Positions 6,235 to 7,574 of a DNA stretch of 7,574 bases are shown in pieces. This DNA is from Oscillospiraceae bacterium (lineage in GTDB: Bacteria; Bacillota; Clostridia; Oscillospirales; CAG-272), in NCBI GenBank assembly GCA_015065395.1, contig SVQJ01000081.1, positions 1-7,574 of the forward strand, written 5' to 3'. Numbering within the stretch: the stretch's first letter is position 1; every line of letters starts with the position of its first letter. The notes beneath the pieces are model-generated. The model made no database searches. It was not told the DNA's origin and saw only the letters and a list, made by a program, of their open reading frames with translations. The position numbers and the translations under genes are program-made.

Positions 6235-7179
6235 TTACTTAAGAATCTTATCGATGCCCGACTGAAGCGTTTCTTCACTTATCGTGCCTCGATAACTATC
6301 CATGATATATCCGTCCGCATCAATAAAAACAGTTGTGGGAAAACCAATAACTTCATAAGTTTTAGTAGCATCACCGTCTACATCAAAATAAACAGGAAAT
6401 TCAAATCCCATTTCAGATATGTATCCTTTCGCGTCTTCTATCTTGTCATCTTTCGCGAAATCTATCATGAGGAACTGGATCTCATCACCGTATTCCAGGT
6501 ATTTTTCATTGAAATCGGGCATTTCTTTTTTACAAGGAACACACCAAGAGGCCCAAAAATTGAGAATAACAGGTTTTCCTGCAAAATCAGACAGATGAAC
6601 CTTATTACCGTCACCGTCATAAATAGTAAAATCCGGGGCGACAGGCTCGTTGCGGTCAGGTTTTGCAGGCCTTGTCTCTGCGGGCTTTGTCTCTGCGGGC
6701 TTTGTTTCTGCGGGCTTTGTTTCTGCAGGCTTTGTCTCTGCAGGCTTTGTCTCTGCAGGTTTCTTTGAAGGAGCCTTTGTTTCGGCAGGGTCCTTCGTCG
6801 GAGCCTTCGTATCTGCAGGCTTCTTTGAAGGAGCTTTCGTTTCCGCAGGGTTCTTCGTGGGAACCTTTGTTTCTGCCGGTTCTTTATCAGAGGGGGTGGT
6901 TTCCTTTTCGGTTTTTGATGTTTCAGCCGAAGTTTTTTCCGTTTCAACTTCTTCGCGCTCTGTTTCCTTCAATTCAGAATCATCCGGTTCAGAATCAATG
7001 CCCCCCGTTGTCTCGAAGTCATCTGTTTCTGAGGATATACTTTCTTTATCGGAATCATCCTTCACGGTTACATCATCTTTTGCGTTATCTTTACTATTCA
7101 GTACGGCAAACACAACCGCAGCGCCGATCAAAATAATGGCAAGAGATACTGCGATCAAAATAACTATTTTCTTGTTCAT
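6235..7179 (-). CDS. Membrane-anchored TlpA/ResA-like thioredoxin-fold protein with repeat linker
   Basis: The 314-residue protein has three parts. Residues 4-27 form one hydrophobic membrane helix after a short basic start; there is no lipobox cysteine, so a signal anchor is likely. Residues 28-178 form a disordered linker, first acidic and Ser/Thr-rich, then built of PAETK repeats. Residues about 179-314 form a TlpA/ResA-type thioredoxin domain with WCVPC at 212-216 (redox Cys213 and Cys216), the family signature VILNFWASWC before it, and the cis-proline loop GFPTT at 279-283. It is expected to act outside the membrane as a thiol-disulfide oxidoreductase, probably a reductase; partners such as CcdA are not in the window, so the substrate is unknown. 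The ATG has an AGAGGAG site 8 nt upstream. It has its own promoter and terminator and no evident link to the glycogen genes. Confidence 0.9.
   Translation of the reverse strand: MNKKIVILIAVSLAIILIGAAVVFAVLNSKDNAKDDVTVKDDSDKESISSETDDFETTGGIDSEPDDSELKETEREEVETEKTSAETSKTEKETTPSDKEPAETKVPTKNPAETKAPSKKPADTKAPTKDPAETKAPSKKPAETKPAETKPAETKPAETKPAETKPAETRPAKPDRNEPVAPDFTIYDGDGNKVHLSDFAGKPVILNFWASWCVPCKKEMPDFNEKYLEYGDEIQFLMIDFAKDDKIEDAKGYISEMGFEFPVYFDVDGDATKTYEVIGFPTTVFIDADGYIMDSYRGTISEETLQSGIDKILK
6670..6759 (-). repeat. Six tandem 15-bp repeats encoding PAETK
   Basis: Residues 141-170 of the thioredoxin-like protein are six units of PAETK (the last is PAETR). The 15-bp DNA units are nearly identical, differing mostly at silent positions. 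The unit length is a multiple of three, so copy-number change would keep the frame. Confidence 0.93.
6760..6879 (-). repeat. Four 30-bp repeats encoding PAETKxPxKx
   Basis: Residues 101-140 are four decapeptides of the form PA(E/D)TK(A/V)P(T/S)K(N/K/D). They adjoin the six PAETK pentapeptides, and each decapeptide begins with the same pentapeptide. The shorter repeat may have arisen from the longer one, or the reverse. Confidence 0.9.
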
Positions 7180-7300
7180 ACTATTTTCTCCTCTGCAGCA
7201 ATTAATAAGTCATCTGTTTTAGGAATAGCTAAACTATCCGGCGGATTTACTATTGCGAACGAAATTCGAAAGATAAGTAAAGCAATTTATTTACATACAT

Positions 7301-7329
7301 ATAATACCATATTTAATAATCTGATTCAA
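7301..7329 (-). promoter_or_regulatory. Predicted promoter of the thioredoxin-like gene
   Basis: On the minus strand TTGAAT (7324-7329) and TATTAT (7301-7306) are separated by 17 nt. Transcription would begin near 7294, giving a leader of about 115 nt. The leader can form a small hairpin (GGATAG with CTATTCC, one bulge, at about 7220-7240) but no known riboswitch was recognised. Confidence 0.6.
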
Positions 7330-7349
7330 TGCTTTGCGAAGCAAAACTA

Positions 7350-7448
7350 CCTTTTCTCTTATTTTTTCCTTTTATTTTTTATCCGGAAACGACAATTTGA
7401 GAGAAGAGAGAAAAGTGAAAAGAGAAGAGTGAAGAGAACAAAAAGAAA
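7350..7448. other. Adjoining pyrimidine-rich and purine-rich tracts
   Basis: The plus strand has only two purines in 7350-7380 and only three pyrimidines in 7399-7448. The two tracts are partly complementary, for example CTTTTCTC near 7351 with GAGAAAAG near 7408. They lie upstream of the promoter of the thioredoxin-like gene. No coding frame was recognised here. Confidence 0.5.
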
Positions 7449-7483
7449 CGACAATCTTCTGTCGAAAATTGTCGTTTCTTTTT
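7440..7483. terminator. Bidirectional intrinsic terminator
   Basis: A perfect 16-bp inverted repeat (7440-7455 with 7468-7483, core AACGACAAT/ATTGTCGTT) encloses a 12-nt loop that can itself form a 3-bp stem (TTC/GAA). Both strands end in TTTCTTTTT, so it can terminate transcription from either side. It probably serves a gene to the right of the window, separating it from the promoter of the thioredoxin-like gene. Confidence 0.75.
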
Positions 7484-7545
7484 GGCTATGGCCTACAAAA
7501 AAGATATTTTTGCCGTTTTTGCGTATGAATTCGAACTCTTACAGA
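7440..7545 (+). repeat. Hairpin-containing dispersed repeat, copy B
   Basis: This copy matches copy A (6054-6155) in order and spacing: AACGACA hairpin, CTACAA, 24 nt, then GTATGAATTCGAACTCT at 7523-7539. A free half of the hairpin arm, GAAACGACAAT, also occurs at 7386-7396. The element may continue past the right edge. Confidence 0.55.
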
Positions 7546-7552
7546 AAATGAA

Positions 7553-7572
7553 ATCCTTGCTGACGCAAGGAT
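7553..7572. other. Perfect 8-bp palindromic hairpin at the right edge
   Basis: ATCCTTGC and GCAAGGAT enclose a TGAC loop. Short hairpins of this type, joined by GATGAAATC-like links, are familiar to me from intergenic repeats of gut clostridia, so this may be the first unit of such an array. The window ends 2 nt later, so the array cannot be seen. Confidence 0.45.
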
Positions 7573-7574
7573 GA

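Noticed and set aside
6650..7222. Plus-strand open frames with VSAGF-type repeats
   Set aside because: They are the reverse complement of the PAETK repeat region. The minus frame has a thioredoxin fold, a CxxC motif, an anchor helix and a ribosome binding site.
7520..7545. GAGTTCGAATTC on the minus strand as a tRNA T-loop or attachment site
   Set aside because: The flanks do not form the 5-bp T-stem, and no acceptor or anticodon arm could be found.
1..7574. CRISPR array, tRNA or rRNA genes, insertion-sequence transposase
   Set aside because: No regularly spaced direct repeats, cloverleaf, rRNA signature or transposase motif was seen on either strand.

Overview
The window reads as a piece of a Gram-positive Firmicute chromosome, most likely a gut-type clostridium (Oscillospiraceae/Ruminococcus-like). 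This is inferred from the glgB-C-D-A-P gene order known from Bacillus subtilis, the presence of the Firmicute-specific subunit GlgD, AGGAGG-type ribosome binding sites, and AT-rich spacers around genes of moderate GC. All recognisable genes lie on the minus strand, so the window is best read from right to left.

Right part (about 7574 to 6054): one gene encodes a membrane-anchored, thioredoxin-fold (TlpA/ResA-like) protein with a long proline/lysine repeat linker. It has its own promoter and a downstream hairpin terminator. Two diverged copies of a hairpin-containing repeat lie on either side of it, in the same orientation.

Left part (about 5891 to 1): a glycogen-synthesis operon with a good sigma-A-type promoter, in the order glgB-like, glgC, glgD, glgA, glgP (the last only as its first 48 codons). 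Gaps are 20 and 10 nt, then a 1-nt overlap, then 44 nt, which suggests one transcript. GlgC (with GlgD) should make ADP-glucose, GlgA should polymerise it into alpha-1,4-glucan, and GlgP should release glucose-1-phosphate.

The most unusual feature is the first gene of the operon. It sits where the branching enzyme glgB belongs and keeps the whole branching-enzyme fold (CBM48, GH13 barrel, C-terminal beta domain) in one undamaged reading frame. However, all three catalytic carboxylates of the GH13 family are replaced (Asp to Lys, Glu to Asp, Asp to Arg), along with the neighbouring conserved Arg and His, and two active-site loops are shortened. It looks like a pseudo-branching enzyme, probably binding glucan or partner proteins rather than cutting it. 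With GlgD, which also lacks catalytic residues, the operon would hold two non-catalytic paralogues. GlgA also has Ala where the usual KxGGL lysine stands.
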